Shown here piece after piece: positions 31,705 through 45,000 of a stretch of 64,000 nt of DNA; position 1 is the first letter of the stretch, and each line of letters starts with the position of its first letter. This DNA is from Panagrolaimus kolymaensis (taxonomy: Eukaryota; Nematoda; Chromadorea; Rhabditida; Panagrolaimidae), in assembly GCA_028622995.1 (NCBI GenBank), contig JAJQJQ010000093.1:124001-188000 (forward strand), in the 5' to 3' direction. The notes below the pieces were generated by a model. It was not told where the DNA came from. It searched no databases and saw only the letters and a list, made by a program, of their open reading frames with translations. The translations under genes and the position numbers were made by a program.

Positions 31705-33025
31705 GATTTTTTTTTTACAATTCTCCAACAATTCAGTTTTTGTTTGATGATTAAAATGACTTAAAAATATTTTAACAAACAAATTACAAAAAAGCTTTCA
31801 TGGATGTTTTTTCTTGTCCGCCGCGATTATTATTGCTCCACCCAAATATAACAACCCAAAAATTAGTTAGGTAAAAGTAGCAAAGCAACAACAAGAGAGA
31901 AAATGAGAAGAGGAAAAAAATCATGTTCTATCCATTTTTTTTCCTACTCAGCCATTTTAAAAGAGAGTCATTTCATTCGAAGAGTCAAGGAGAGGCTATA
32001 AGAAAAACACTTTTAGCAACAAAAAAATAAAATTCCGATGACCGATAAATTGTTACCATTTTTTTGCTTGATTTTTTTTTGTTTTTTGGTTTTTAACACT
32101 TTTTCTTTTTCTTCTTCAAAGTCATTCGCCATTTAAAAACGAAGACTTCAAAATAATTTTATTTTGTCAGGTAATTTTGTGTCAAAGCATACTTGACTCC
32201 TCTTCTTCTTTTTTATTGAAAAAGGTAATCGACAAAAAAAAGTGTCGATTAATACTTCAAAAATTGTCTAAGTGAGTTAGCTAAAAACAATGAGTTAACG
32301 AAGAGGATAAAAAGGCAAGTGAGAGTTAATAAAGTGAAGAAGAGTAAGTGGCCCTTCAAAAAAATAAAAAGGTTATTTCGATTACAATCCAAATGAGGAA
32401 TTTGCTGGAAATAAAGAAATTACAAAAATGCGAGGCAATTATTTTAAGAGAGGGAAAAAAGCATGGTGACAGAAATTCATTTAGAAATTACAATTGCCAA
32501 TGCCTTTTTTATTTTAAACAAGTTGATCTTTTTTGGGCGGCAGGAATTTTTTCTTTTTGTTGTTGATTTATCCATTGTAACAGTTTTCCTAAATAGAATT
32601 CATCGGTATCATTTAAATAAATAAATTGAATTTTTTCATTACTTTTTTGCACCAAAATAAATATGTATTTTAAGTTTATTAAAAATTATGAATGATATCT
32701 TTTATGTTTATGTAAATGCATATCTATCCAAAGAGCAAATTATGAATATAGTTTTATTTTATTTTATAAAAACCAGGAGATCAAATCATAAGAAGAAGAC
32801 AAAGAAGAAAAAAAGGTATTCGATGGTTGTTAAAAATTTGTTTTTTTTACATAAAAAACCCGTCTTTTTTTTCAAACAAAAAAACCAACAACAAAAAAAA
32901 GGATAAAAATAAATAAATTAAATTTTAAAAAGTTCCAAATATTTACAATCATAAAAAATAACCAAATAAAATTTCTTTAAGGCCACAAAAAAATTAAAAT
33001 AATTTCCTAATTAATATTTTTATAA
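31705..33025. other. Intergenic between two minus-strand genes
   Basis: Upstream region of the Cys-array gene and 3' flank of the SPEN-like gene. AT-rich with A and T tracts. Open frames at 32348-32566 and 32688-32906 are lysine/phenylalanine-rich chance readings. Confidence 0.5.
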
Positions 33026-36000
33026 CTAAGCTTTGGGTGGATCCAAATGTTGATGAGGAATTTGAAGATTTTTGGCTTCCATTTGTCTTCGAAGAAGTTC
33101 CGCTTCTTCTGCCCATAAACGAATTCGTTCCGTTCGCGTTTTTTCAAAGGATGAAGGACTTTGTTCTATTATTAATTGTTCAGGTTTTAAATTTTCATTA
33201 TTTATTTTATCAAATGCTATCACTCCAAGAACATAATGAACATTGAGATGTTGAAGGTATCGACGTAATTCAGGGGCATATTCTTCCAAAATTGTTTCAG
33301 TGCCCTTGCATGAAAACATGAGATGGACGGCAGTTGTGCCTTTGGGTCGCTAAAAAATTAAGTTTGTTTAAGAAATGGAAAATATGGAAGAAAATTTTGT
33401 ATGGAACCAAAAAAATTCAGAAATGGAAATTTAAAAAGTATTTGAGAATCAAAAATTTGTTTTTTAGACTCCAAGGAACTTTTTAAACTCAAAATAAAAA
33501 AATACTTACAGTAACAATAGCGCCTGACATTTGTTTTCCATCAGGACTAGAAAATTCTGGTCTCAAAATTGTATTTAAATCATCATGAGGTGGGCCTGTT
33601 CTCTTGAAAGAGCTCACACCAATAACCAAATGAAATGGATCATCTTGAGAGAATACAGCTCGAGCAATTAATTTTACAAATCTACTTTCTTCATCAAGGG
33701 AACATTTCTGTCGAATTCTCATTGCAATTCCATCAACTTTTGGATTCCATTGTGAAAGTTCTTTCATGCCAACTTTAAAATCATGTTGGTGCACAAAAAC
33801 GGTGTAAAATTGCATTTGAACCATTAATTGTCGATAAAGGAGGTGGCCTTCCCAAATAACTGGATGACGCTGAATCATGCGTTTTGCAAGTTCATCGAGA
33901 ATATCTTCAGGAATACAAATGGCATTATAAACTCTTGGGCATGGAATCATTATTGAAGTTTTATCTGTCGATACTGTAGTGGCATCAAGGGAAGATATTT
34001 CATCTTGACTACTTCCAGAAATATCCACGACATCTTGATCTGGGGCTGATAATTCTCCAAAAATTCCATGTTTTTTATTATTTCTTAGTGGAGATTGAAG
34101 GAGGGAAATATTTTCGGATGTTGGAGGAACAAAATAATCTTCCATCACTGAAATTGGAGGAGGAGGTATGATCGAAGTTTGATAACCCATTTGAGCAGCA
34201 ACTTCGGGTGTTGTTGTTGCTTCGGGTGTAGTCCTCAAAATTCCTCCTGAAGCTACTATCAATGTTGATGGTGGTTGTTGAGGCATAGTTGGTGGCACTG
34301 TTGCTGCCGCTGCTGACATGGAAAGTGGCATAGAAGCAGAAATATTTGGTGGAATTGAACCTTGTTGAGGTCCATATGATGCATTTACAGCAGTGGCAGC
34401 AGCCATTTTTTGCTGAACTGAAGCCGAAAAATCAGCTTGTTCTTGAGCTTTTGTTTCCCTTTCTGTTGCCATTGATTCGATTACATCATTTATTGCAATT
34501 CTAGATGGATCATTTGGAGCCCAATTAACTTCAGGTATAATATTTTCTGAGCCAATCAAAAATGTTGTTGGTGATGGAATGGTTGATTTTGAAGAAGAAC
34601 CACCAGATACATTTAAACTTATTGGAGATTGAAGGGGCATAGATGAATTGGATGCTGCCGCCATTGCTGCTTGTTGAGTATATTGATATAATATACTGTT
34701 GATTTTATCTTGAGTTGCTATAGGACTCATATGAGTTGTTGGTGTTGTTGTTAAATTATGAGCAATAGTAGCTGCTGGGGCTGAAATAGGTGATCGCTTG
34801 TTGCTTGACGGTCCAGGAATTTGTTGTTGGAACATTCCATGTGAAATCACAGGTTTTGGCGAAGACATCGGAGCAGCAAACAACGATGTTGATGACATAG
34901 GAATTTCTGTTGCTGCTGCTGCAGCTTTAGCAAGAGTATCCATTCCAAAGTTAGGTGAAAACATAGCTCTTCCACCAGGGATTCGAGGAGATTTGGTTGA
35001 TGGGGTGCTTGGTGACTAAAAAAAGAATTACTCTTTTAGACACAAAAAAATCAAAAGTGTCATGAAACTTACTTCATTCGAAGTTCTACGATCAAGGGAA
35101 TGTCTTTGATGTTTTGTAGATGCTTCAAAGGATGCATCAGATTCTCTCTTTTTAGCTGCAATTCTTTGTGGCCCATATGCATAATCCTCAATTGCATCTT
35201 CCTCTTCCATTTGTTGTTGAATAGCTTTAGCAGCATCGACAGTTTCCTGCAAAAATTTTTTTTAATTTTTAGTAAATATTAATTAATTAATTAAATAATG
35301 GGGATAGATTGAAAGAGAGAGAAAAATCCACTTAAAAAAATTATAAACAACCATCACAAACACCACCACAATTATTTTTACACCAATTACAACAACGAAA
35401 GAAAAAAAACGAAAATAAAAAGAAAAAATTTGCGGGGTGTGTAAACGTGTAAAAACAGAAGTGCTTGGATTTGTGGTGGTGATTGTGATGTGAAAAATTT
35501 CTGTGACTTTTTTTGTCTAACCTGTGAATCTCGTGTCAGCAAAGCTTCCAATAAAGCTGCATCGGCATCGCTGCTACTTTCTGAATTGTTTGATAAAGGT
35601 GGGTGAAGGAGATTATCTCCATTATTATTATTCACAACAAATGCCGCTGGAGTTGGAATGGGCGTTTCTTCTCGAATTGGTGGTGGAGGGAGAGATTCCT
35701 CTTTTTCGGGTGAACCACGCCTTTCATCATCGACGCCGACAACAACAACAGTAGGAGCAACAACAACATTTTCATGCAGAAAGTCATCATCGCTTTTCTT
35801 TCGAGATAAAACTTTAGTTTGTTGATGACTTTCTTCTTCACCTTCCGATTCACTTGAACTGCTTGATGATGATGAAGATGAACTGGAGCTATCCGAAGAT
35901 GATGAAGAAATTGGGGGATTAGGAAGAGCAACAACAACCGCCGCTTTGGAATTAGGTGGTGGAGGAGGTGGTGGTAAAACTGCTGTTGTTGTTGTTGTTG

Positions 36001-39000
36001 TATCATTAGAAAGTCGTTCACCAATATTTGGTTTAGGACTTCCCAATAATATATCTTCTTCTGTTTGTGATATATTCCAGTGTTGTAGTTGTTGTTGGTC
36101 GTGCTTAGATTCAGAAGTCTAAAAAATAAAGACAAATACAACAAAGTACAAATAATAATAAAAATAAAACCCAAATCAAAAACCAAAGTGAGGAGGCACA
36201 CGTAAACTTATTTATTTTTTGTTTTTAAAATTTTTCTTACTTAAAAAATTCTTTAATACAGTTCCCTTAATTAATGTTTTTTAAATGACTCGATTGCAAA
36301 TGCAAAGATTATTCAAAAATAAAAAAATTTGGTTTTAAAATAAAATCCATGAATCGAAAATTATTTAAATATTTTGTTATATGAAATTTGTTAAATCTAA
36401 ACACAACGTTTTAACCTTTGCAATATCTCATTATTGTTTTTTTAATAAAAACACAACAAGCAGGCGATAAAGGGCAGCAGCAACACATGTGCAACAAAAT
36501 ACTAAATAATAATATTACTGACTAACCAACTATCTCAAATCAAAAAAAAACCCATATATAAATAAACACTCAAAACACACACAAAAATAAATAAATAAAT
36601 ATTATATATTTTTGGGGTAAGTTTTCGATTAAAAATAATTTTTTTTACTAACAAAAAAATAAAAATAATAACTTACCGATAACGGCGGGGATGCAAGTAA
36701 TAAAGAAGCCCGACGTGGAGTGATAGGTGAACCAAGAGGTGATGGAGCCAAAGAAATGGATGTAGTTGCCAGAGGTGATTGAAGCCTTGAAAGGGATTTA
36801 GGTCCTCCACTTCCAGATGGTGGAGTTATAGAATGATGTGAAATGGCTGGAGACGTTGTGGGAGTCATTACCGGAGTGATGGGTTGCAATCCACCACCCG
36901 AAGAAGAAGCGATAGAAATTGATTTATCTGGGGTAAGTTTAAGCGAATGTTGTGGCATAGTAGTTTTAAAATGATGTGGATGCCTATCCATATGAGATTT
37001 AGGAGTCGTCGTCGTCGTGGACGATGATGACATATCAAAGAACATATTCGTTCCTTCTTCAGATTTTTTATCAAATCCATCCGCCGAAGTTGACGACAAC
37101 AACATCGTCTGCTTTTTATGTTTTTTAATTTTAATTTCTGGTGTTGAATCATTTTCATCTCCATCATGATGTTGATGATGGACTTTTCGTTTTCTATTCA
37201 TCGATCCCGATCCATCATCAAAACCTCCAAGATTTTTGAATGATTTTTTAAGTTTGGGTGTTGTTTCAGGGGATTGCAAATTTTCTTTCTTTGAAATAAA
37301 ATCTTTGGTATCTTTTTCTTTTCGTTGTTGTTTAAGTTGTTGTAGTTGTTGTTTTTCTTCACGAATTTTCTTTTGTTGCTTCCTTTCTTTATTCATGAAT
37401 GATGGAATTTGTTGGATATCTTCGGTCTAAAATTATCAAATTTTTTAATTTTTTTGTTTTTGGATGTTAAATTTTATTTTTTTATTCGGAATCGTCTAAA
37501 TGGAAAATGAGTTTTTGGCAGTATTAAACTTACTTTAATTTTCTTAACATCCTGCCCAAATCCACTAATTCCATCTTCACCTTCTTTAGACATTTGTTCT
37601 TTTCGCTTTTCTTTTCGCTCCTTTTTCCTTTGAATTCGTTCCTCTTCTTTTTTGCGCGCTTCTTCTTCAGCGGCAAGTTTAGCAGCTTTTTTCTTTTCTT
37701 TTCGTTCACGTTTTTCCTTTTTTTCAAGATTTCTTTGTGCTGCTGCTATAGCTTTAGCCCCTTCATCACTACTTTCATCCGCTCCAAATACATCAGACAT
37801 ATCGATTTTAGTTGGGGCTGGAGAATCATCTGATTTATCTTCATCACTTCCAGATGAACTTCTTCGAGGTTTTCGAGATTGTTGTTGTTGTTTATTTAAA
37901 CGTTTTAAAACATTTTTTTGATCATTTTTAAGTGATGACCTTCGAGAAGTTGTATCTCGAGTGGTTTCATTATCGTCTGAATCATCAGTGTCATCGGATT
38001 TCATGAAACTCGAAGATGGCCCAGGTTTTTCAGATTCATTATCGGAAGAAATATCTCGCAAAGCAGATTTAAGCTGATTTTTTTGTTTTTCAAGTTCCTT
38101 TCTCGCTCGCCGTTGTTCCTTTGTTTCTTCCGATGAAGATTTCCGACGCTCTTCTTTAGCTTTAATTTTTTCTGCTTCCCTCTCCTTTTCTTTCGCCCTT
38201 AATTCTTTTTCCTTCTTTTTCTTTTTCTTTTCCATTATTTCTTTTTCATATGAACCCAACAATTTCTTCTTCTTTAATGAATTTTGTGATGTGGTGGAAC
38301 TTGCAGCTTCTGAATCCACATCCATGCTGAATGAGGCTTTACTAAATGATGGGGGTTCTGAAGCATCGGTGTCTTCTGAATCAAGAACAATGCGATTTTG
38401 CTAAAATTGAAAATATTAAAAAGTAAAACTTTTTTTTCAAAAAATATGCGAGTTTTTTAATTTTATACATACCATTCTTTTCTTTTTTCTTTCAATCGCT
38501 TCCAATGCAGCTTTTCGATTTTGAGCTTGCACATCATCTTTAGCTCCGGAAGTTCTACGCTTAATTCGATCATAAAGTGATAAACCCCCTGTGCTTCCTT
38601 CTATGGGTTCAGGGCCTTGTGAAAGTAAACGTTTATAATCGCTTTTTATACTTTTCTGAAAAAAAATCATGTTGATACTAATGTATTCCACCACAAAAAA
38701 AAATGTTTAAAAATTCTTACCATTCCTGCAGCTGCAATGGAATCGGATGATCCATCGCTGTCATCACTTTCTTCACTTCCATGCTGCTTCTTTTTATTTT
38801 TCTTTAATGAATCTTTATCCTTTTCTTTATCCTTTCGCTTTTTAGTTTTTTCTTTTTCCTTTAAAGCTTCCATTTCTTTGCGTTTACGTTTAGCTTCTTT
38901 TTTCTCAGCTTTTCTCTTTTCTCGTTCCTTTTCTTTTTCCTTTTCTCGATTTCCACTTCCAAGCAAACGAGAAAGATATTCATCTTCCTCTTGTTCGGGT

Positions 39001-42000
39001 TGTTGTTCTTCATCCTTTTTCTTTTTCTTTTTAGATTTTTTATCTGTTAAACCCATGAGTGTATTACTTCGATCAAATTTAGATGAATTATTATTATTCT
39101 TTTTTACTGGGGTTGAAGAACTCGTGGATGAATCACGGCGTAATTTTTCGCCGATACCTTTTAAGGTTCCCAAATTTCCAAATGATGGTGGTATTTCACG
39201 ATGTTTTGAAATTGGAGCTGAAGCTGGGGTGGTTGGAGTAGTATTTGTTGTTGTTGTTGGAATCATCATAGTTTGCATACTTGGTTTCTTTTCTTGCCGT
39301 TGTTGTTGTTGTTTTAACATTCCTGATTGCTTTGTTGCCATAGAAGTGGCAATATCTTTTTGAACGGCTCCTGCTGTAGTTCCAGCGGTTGTAGCTAATC
39401 TTGGTCGGGCTAAAATTGAAATAGAATTTTTATCTGGAGTTTGTGGAGTTCCACTGCCACCAAATTTATTATTTCCTGAACCACTATTTCCAAATGGAGT
39501 TGAAGGTGTGGAAACTTTTGATGACGAAGGTGTTGAAGATTGAGCTCTCATAGAATTGTTATTAAAATTTAAATTCATATTTCCAACACTTTTTTCTCGA
39601 ATATTTGTCGTTTGTGGTGGCATTTGTGACATTTGCATAAATGGCAATGGCGGAGGAGGTAGTTGAGTCTGAGCTTGTTGATTTTGAGGTGTAAACATTT
39701 TTGCGCCTTGTAACAATAAAGCCATTTGGTTATTTGGTGTATATAATGGAATATGTGGAGACACCGCAGAATTAGCTGAAGGATTCATAGACATATTTTT
39801 TGGAGTCGATAAAGCGCTACTTCCACCCGCCGCACTCATACCCATAGGCGATGGAAGTTGTTGAGAACCAAAACCAAGAATGCCACCACCCGAAATAGGA
39901 ATATGTAAACTTTGTTGCCTTGAAATAGGTGAAGGTGTGGGTGGTTGAATTCCTCCAAAACCAGATTGTCGTCTACTATTATTTCCACTTGGTGAACCCA
40001 ACATTGGAGATTTTAATGAAACCGCCGATAAAGTTTGTTGCAAAGTTTCATTATTTCGATTATTCATGGAATTATTATTTTGAGATGGAATAGAAATTTT
40101 TAAAGGATTTTTTTCTTTTGTCACCGAAGTTGTTGTTGTTTTAAACTTTTCCAATCTCTCGGCTATTCTTGAAGGTAATTCAGTTCGAGTTGGAGTTGAA
40201 TTCGATGATGAACTGGATAATCGAGCTCTGGGTTGATCAGAAGAGAAATTTAAAGGTGGAAAGGAAAAATGTGAAGCAGCTAAAAAATAAAAAATAACTA
40301 ATTTTATTAATTTGAATCTTTTTTATAAAAAAATAAATTATGTACTTACGTTTTCGATGATTATGTTCTTTATCATATTGAACCAACCAATATAAAACTA
40401 ATCTGGGGACATCTTTTTTGGGATATGGTGAAGTTCTTGGATCCATTTCAGGAATTCGATAATGATTTTTAAATGGACTACATGTAAATACTCTTGGTTG
40501 ATTATTTGTTAATGGAGCAGGATGGAGGGATTTATTATTAGCATTAATATTGAGTTTTTGATGAGACATCGATTGTGATCCTCCAGAAGATAATCGTTTA
40601 TCAATATGACCAGCTGGAATTTGTTGTGAATCTTTTCGAAGAAGTTGATGAGTTCGTTCTTGAATTGAAAGTCTATCAGAGGAAATTTGACCTCCATGAT
40701 TGGCAATTTTAGAAGTACCTTGACCAGATGCTTCAAGTTGAGGTGCAATTGGTGGAGGATCCAATGAACTTCGTCGACCTCCTGCCGCAAAATTGCGTTC
40801 TAAGGTTCGAGATTCTGCTACACCAATTTTTTGCTGTTTTTGTTGATGTTCATATTTTTTCTTTAATTCAGCATTATTACTTTCATTATCCGAATGATTT
40901 GAAGTTGAAGAAATACTTGAACCATCAGATTTTCTTCTTTCTCGCCGGCGCTGTTGTTGCTCAGGTTCTCGACTTTTTGAACGTCGTCTATTACTTTTTG
41001 AATCTCCACTTCGATTTTCATATTCTCCTCGACCTCCTTGCCTATCACGTTCTCGTCGACGATCATAATCTGGAGTGGATTTATGACTAGTTGGAGATGA
41101 TCTTTGATATCTTCGATGAAACATATCTCCTCCGGCACTGCCTCCACCTGGAGTGGAATTATTCGATCCAATATTATTATTTCCCAATGTATCAGAAATA
41201 ATGAGTGGAGGAGGTTGAGATAAATTAGGATTTTGAATAACCGCAAATGAACTTGATGATCGAATTAATTCCCTTGGTGGATTGGGTGGAGGAGCAAGCA
41301 AAGGTGGAGGAGGTTGTGAAGTATCTATAATTCGAACTAAACTCCCTTGTTGGGCTTGCTGTTGCTGTTGTTGGGCTTGTTGAGCTTGTTGAATTTGTTG
41401 TTGCTGTTGTTGAATAAATCCATGAAAAGGATTATTTGTGGACGACACTGACGCTGTGGATGGAATAGATGGTGGAGGTTGAGTTAATAATTGATTGGCG
41501 GTTGGAGGCTTTTTTGCACGTTCAACAAAAAAATCTTGTAATTTATCCGAACAAAAATCCACGTGAATTAATGGTTGTTGTTGAGATGAAGAATTTTCTG
41601 ATGGTGCAAAAGATCTAAAAAATGAGGAAATATTAAATAAAAATATTTAAAATGTCGAAGAAAAATGAAAAAATAAATTTTTTTACGTAATAAATTAATA
41701 TTAGTTTTGCTTTTTAAATAAATGGTTGTCTCCATAAATGGATTTAGGCATAAAAGTGTTTTACAATGATAGTAAACAAGAGATTAAAATAATAAAGGAA
41801 ATTAAATAAGAGGCGAAAAAAAAAACTAAAAATTTAGGGGTTGGAATGAAATTTTTAGAGGATAAATTATTAAAGAAAGAAAAAATGACGATCTTAGACA
41901 TTTAAAATTATTAAAAATGGCTGGCTTTAAAATTATTTTCGCATTATAAAACTCAAAACAAAATTAACAAAAAATATTTAAAATTAAACTCCAAAAAGAA

Positions 42001-45000
42001 TTTTTAAATTAAAACTTTGGTCAACTGTCTATGTTTACGGGTGCATAACTCGAATAAACTAAACTAAATGTTCGCATTCCTCAACAAAGTTCCAAAGTTT
42101 TTTCTAAATTTTTTAATGATTCACTTCCGTAAATAAAAGGCAGCAAATTACATCAACACTGGCAACAATTAACTAAGAAGAAACGTTTTTTACTTTTTTT
42201 TTTTTTCTTAAAACAATTACTCTCAACCAAAATTCACTTATTTAGTTAGTAAAAGGAAAAATCTCTAAACTTTTAAATAACTTAACTGAAAGCACCTTTT
42301 CTCACTTTCTAACTCACAAAAAAAAGCTCAAATTGATTGAAACACGTATTTTTTTTTAAAGCTTAAACCATTTTCAAGAAGAAGAAAAAAAATTGACAAG
42401 TATGCTTTTGATTTTTTGTTTTAACAAGCAAAAAAAATTATTTTGGTAAATATTGCAGCAGCGGCTTCAACTAGGTAGCTAGCAATAATACAGAAGACAC
42501 AGGCAGAATGAGAGGAAGAAGACAAAACAAAAAAGAACAAAAAGAGTACTGAACAGAATTAAAATGTTGATGTGTGTTTGCGAGCACATTTTGGGTTTTT
42601 TGATTCCTTTACTCAGAGAAGTAGTGGCAAAACTAAAGTTGCAACCAGACAGACAAACAAAAAAACTAAACAAAAATGTTGGCTGGCAGAAGAAGAAGCA
42701 AAAAAGAAATTAAATCAGTATTTTAAACACACATATGTATGAATCAACGACGCAAAGTTGGTTAGTAAAACTTAAGTTTGGTCCAATAAAAAAAATAATT
42801 ATAAACTTTGCGTGATTTTAATATTTTTTTTAATAAGCATATTGAGGCAATAATACGCCTCCACTTCTGGCTACAAAGAAAAAACTATTTTTTTTTGAAA
42901 TCTAAAAATTATGAAGAGGCGAGACTAAAACAAAGACCTTAAGGCAAAACAACTAAACCAAGAGACTTGCTTCATACTTTTTTTGGCGTCATATTTCTTC
43001 AGATTCTAATTAATAAAAAAAATATATCCATCTTTTTATTTTGTTTGGTTTTAAAACAAACATAGAATACCAGAACCTCGTGAGCCCAAGTAAGCTAATT
43101 AAGAAAAAAAAGAGAGAAATAAAAAGTAAACAAAATGGAAAATGGGATACATCCATCGCCTCCAATGAAAAGGTTTGGAGGCGGCTGTAAAAAAATTCAA
43201 AAATCAATAAAAGGATTTTTCAACACAAAAACGAAAAAAAAATTCATCTCAAAACACAAAATAAATAGACTTAGAAAAAAAAGCTGATACAAATATTTTT
43301 TAAATTTTCTTCCACTTTTCTAAATGGTTTTTTTTTAATCCTCGCTGGCTGTTGTCTACGCAAATTCTTTTGACTTATCACTTACTCACTTTTCATTATT
43401 GTCGTCTGAACAAGGAATGCGATAAAAAGCAATAACTAAATCTTACATTTTTTAAAATCAATATTTGGCCATAGATAAAAGTAAAAACTCAAAAATATAA
43501 ATTTGCGCGCTAACAACCAAAAAAACATATATTGTTTTGTTTCTAAGTTTTTTTTTCTCTGAGTAGAATGGAATGACTAAGCAATTGACCTTTTAAAAAT
43601 TGTGGGATAAAAGTTAGAAATAACTGCCCAAGAAAAAAAAAGAACGAGAGAAAGAAATAATAAAAAAACATTAAAAAACATTTTTCTCTCAAAGTAATGA
43701 AATAAATAAAAAAGGAAATGTCAGAAGTGAAGCGAAGGAATTCTTTTCTTTCTTTTTTTTTGATTCTCAATTTGCATGCATGCCTCTTTTTTTTCTGTCT
43801 CAATAAACAAAAAAATGGCGAATATTTCTTTTTTTTTCTTCTAGAAACCTTAGAAAAAATTAAGACAGAGTAAAAAAAGCCTATTAAATTGTTGCTAGAA
43901 AAAAAGGTTTATTTAAGTAATTTAAAAATTAAGGAAAATTCTAAAAACCTCCAACAAAAAAGCATTTTGAATCTTAGAAGAATAGATGCTTTTAAAATGT
44001 TAATTTTTTTACTAATCTGGAAGCCCTGAAATGATTTTTCTACGTAATGCTATGACTGCCATTTTTTAAAGCCCAGAAAATAGCAAGAATATTGAAACAA
44101 GGGAAACCTTTAAATTAACAAATGCAAAACTCTTTTTTTTTTGAAACGCCTCGCAATAAAAAAAAGGCCTAAAAAAGTGACGAAAAGCTTTGCTAATTTT
44201 TGTTAGCTTTTAAAAATAATAATAGCAATAATAAAGATTGCGTTTTTAATAAAAGTCATTTGGGAGGTAGACGATTAGCTTGCTTAAATTTAAAAATGTC
44301 ATTAATACAAAACCATAACAGACACGACTTAGAGACTCAAATAACTAACTTCCCGTCGCAATTTTAAATATGAAAACTACAAAATTATGTGATAAATAAT
44401 AATTTTTTTAAATAAAAAAATAAAATAAGGCTGTGCCAAGGCAGGAAAATGCTGTAATAAGCCGCTATTAAATGGCAGAGAAAAAAAATATAAACGAACA
44501 ATCTCTTTTTTAATAACACCAACTGCATAGAAAAAAGTAATAATTATTCCTAAACTTAAACTTAAAAATAAAAGAATAAATCTTTGCGCGGGAAACAAAG
44601 AAAAAAAAGTTTTATTCCTAAAAAAATTTGGCGCGAAAAAAATGAAAAGAATAAACTTTTTTTTACTTTAAAAGAAAAAAAGAAAATTGGACACTTTTAA
44701 AAAAATGAAAGAAAAACGTGAGAATGAGTGAGCGAGCGACTGACAGGGAGGGAGATATTTTTTTTTGGCTTTCGTATTTATGTTTTTTTTTCTTTCAAAA
44801 TTCTAAAAAGCTAAATTGAAGCCAAAAAGGAAGGAGGGAAAGGCAGGCAAAAGAAACAGAGGATGGAGAGATGGAGATAAAGCTAACTCTTTCATGGAAT
44901 AAAAAAAAGTAAAAAAGTATGGGAAAAAAGAGGCGGGGATTGATTTTTTTTTTCATCTAAAAGCCACACAAAAAAATGAGAAAGGAAATGGAAGGCTTTT

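Noticed and set aside
35387..36201. Second long frame over exon 11 of the SPEN-like gene (Leu/His-rich)
   Set aside because: Shadow of CAT/CTT-type repeats; the Ser/Pro frame joins in phase to the neighbouring exons.
38737..39363. Plus-strand 208-residue open frame rich in Ser and Phe
   Set aside because: Antisense shadow of the Lys/Glu-rich exon 7 of the SPEN-like gene.
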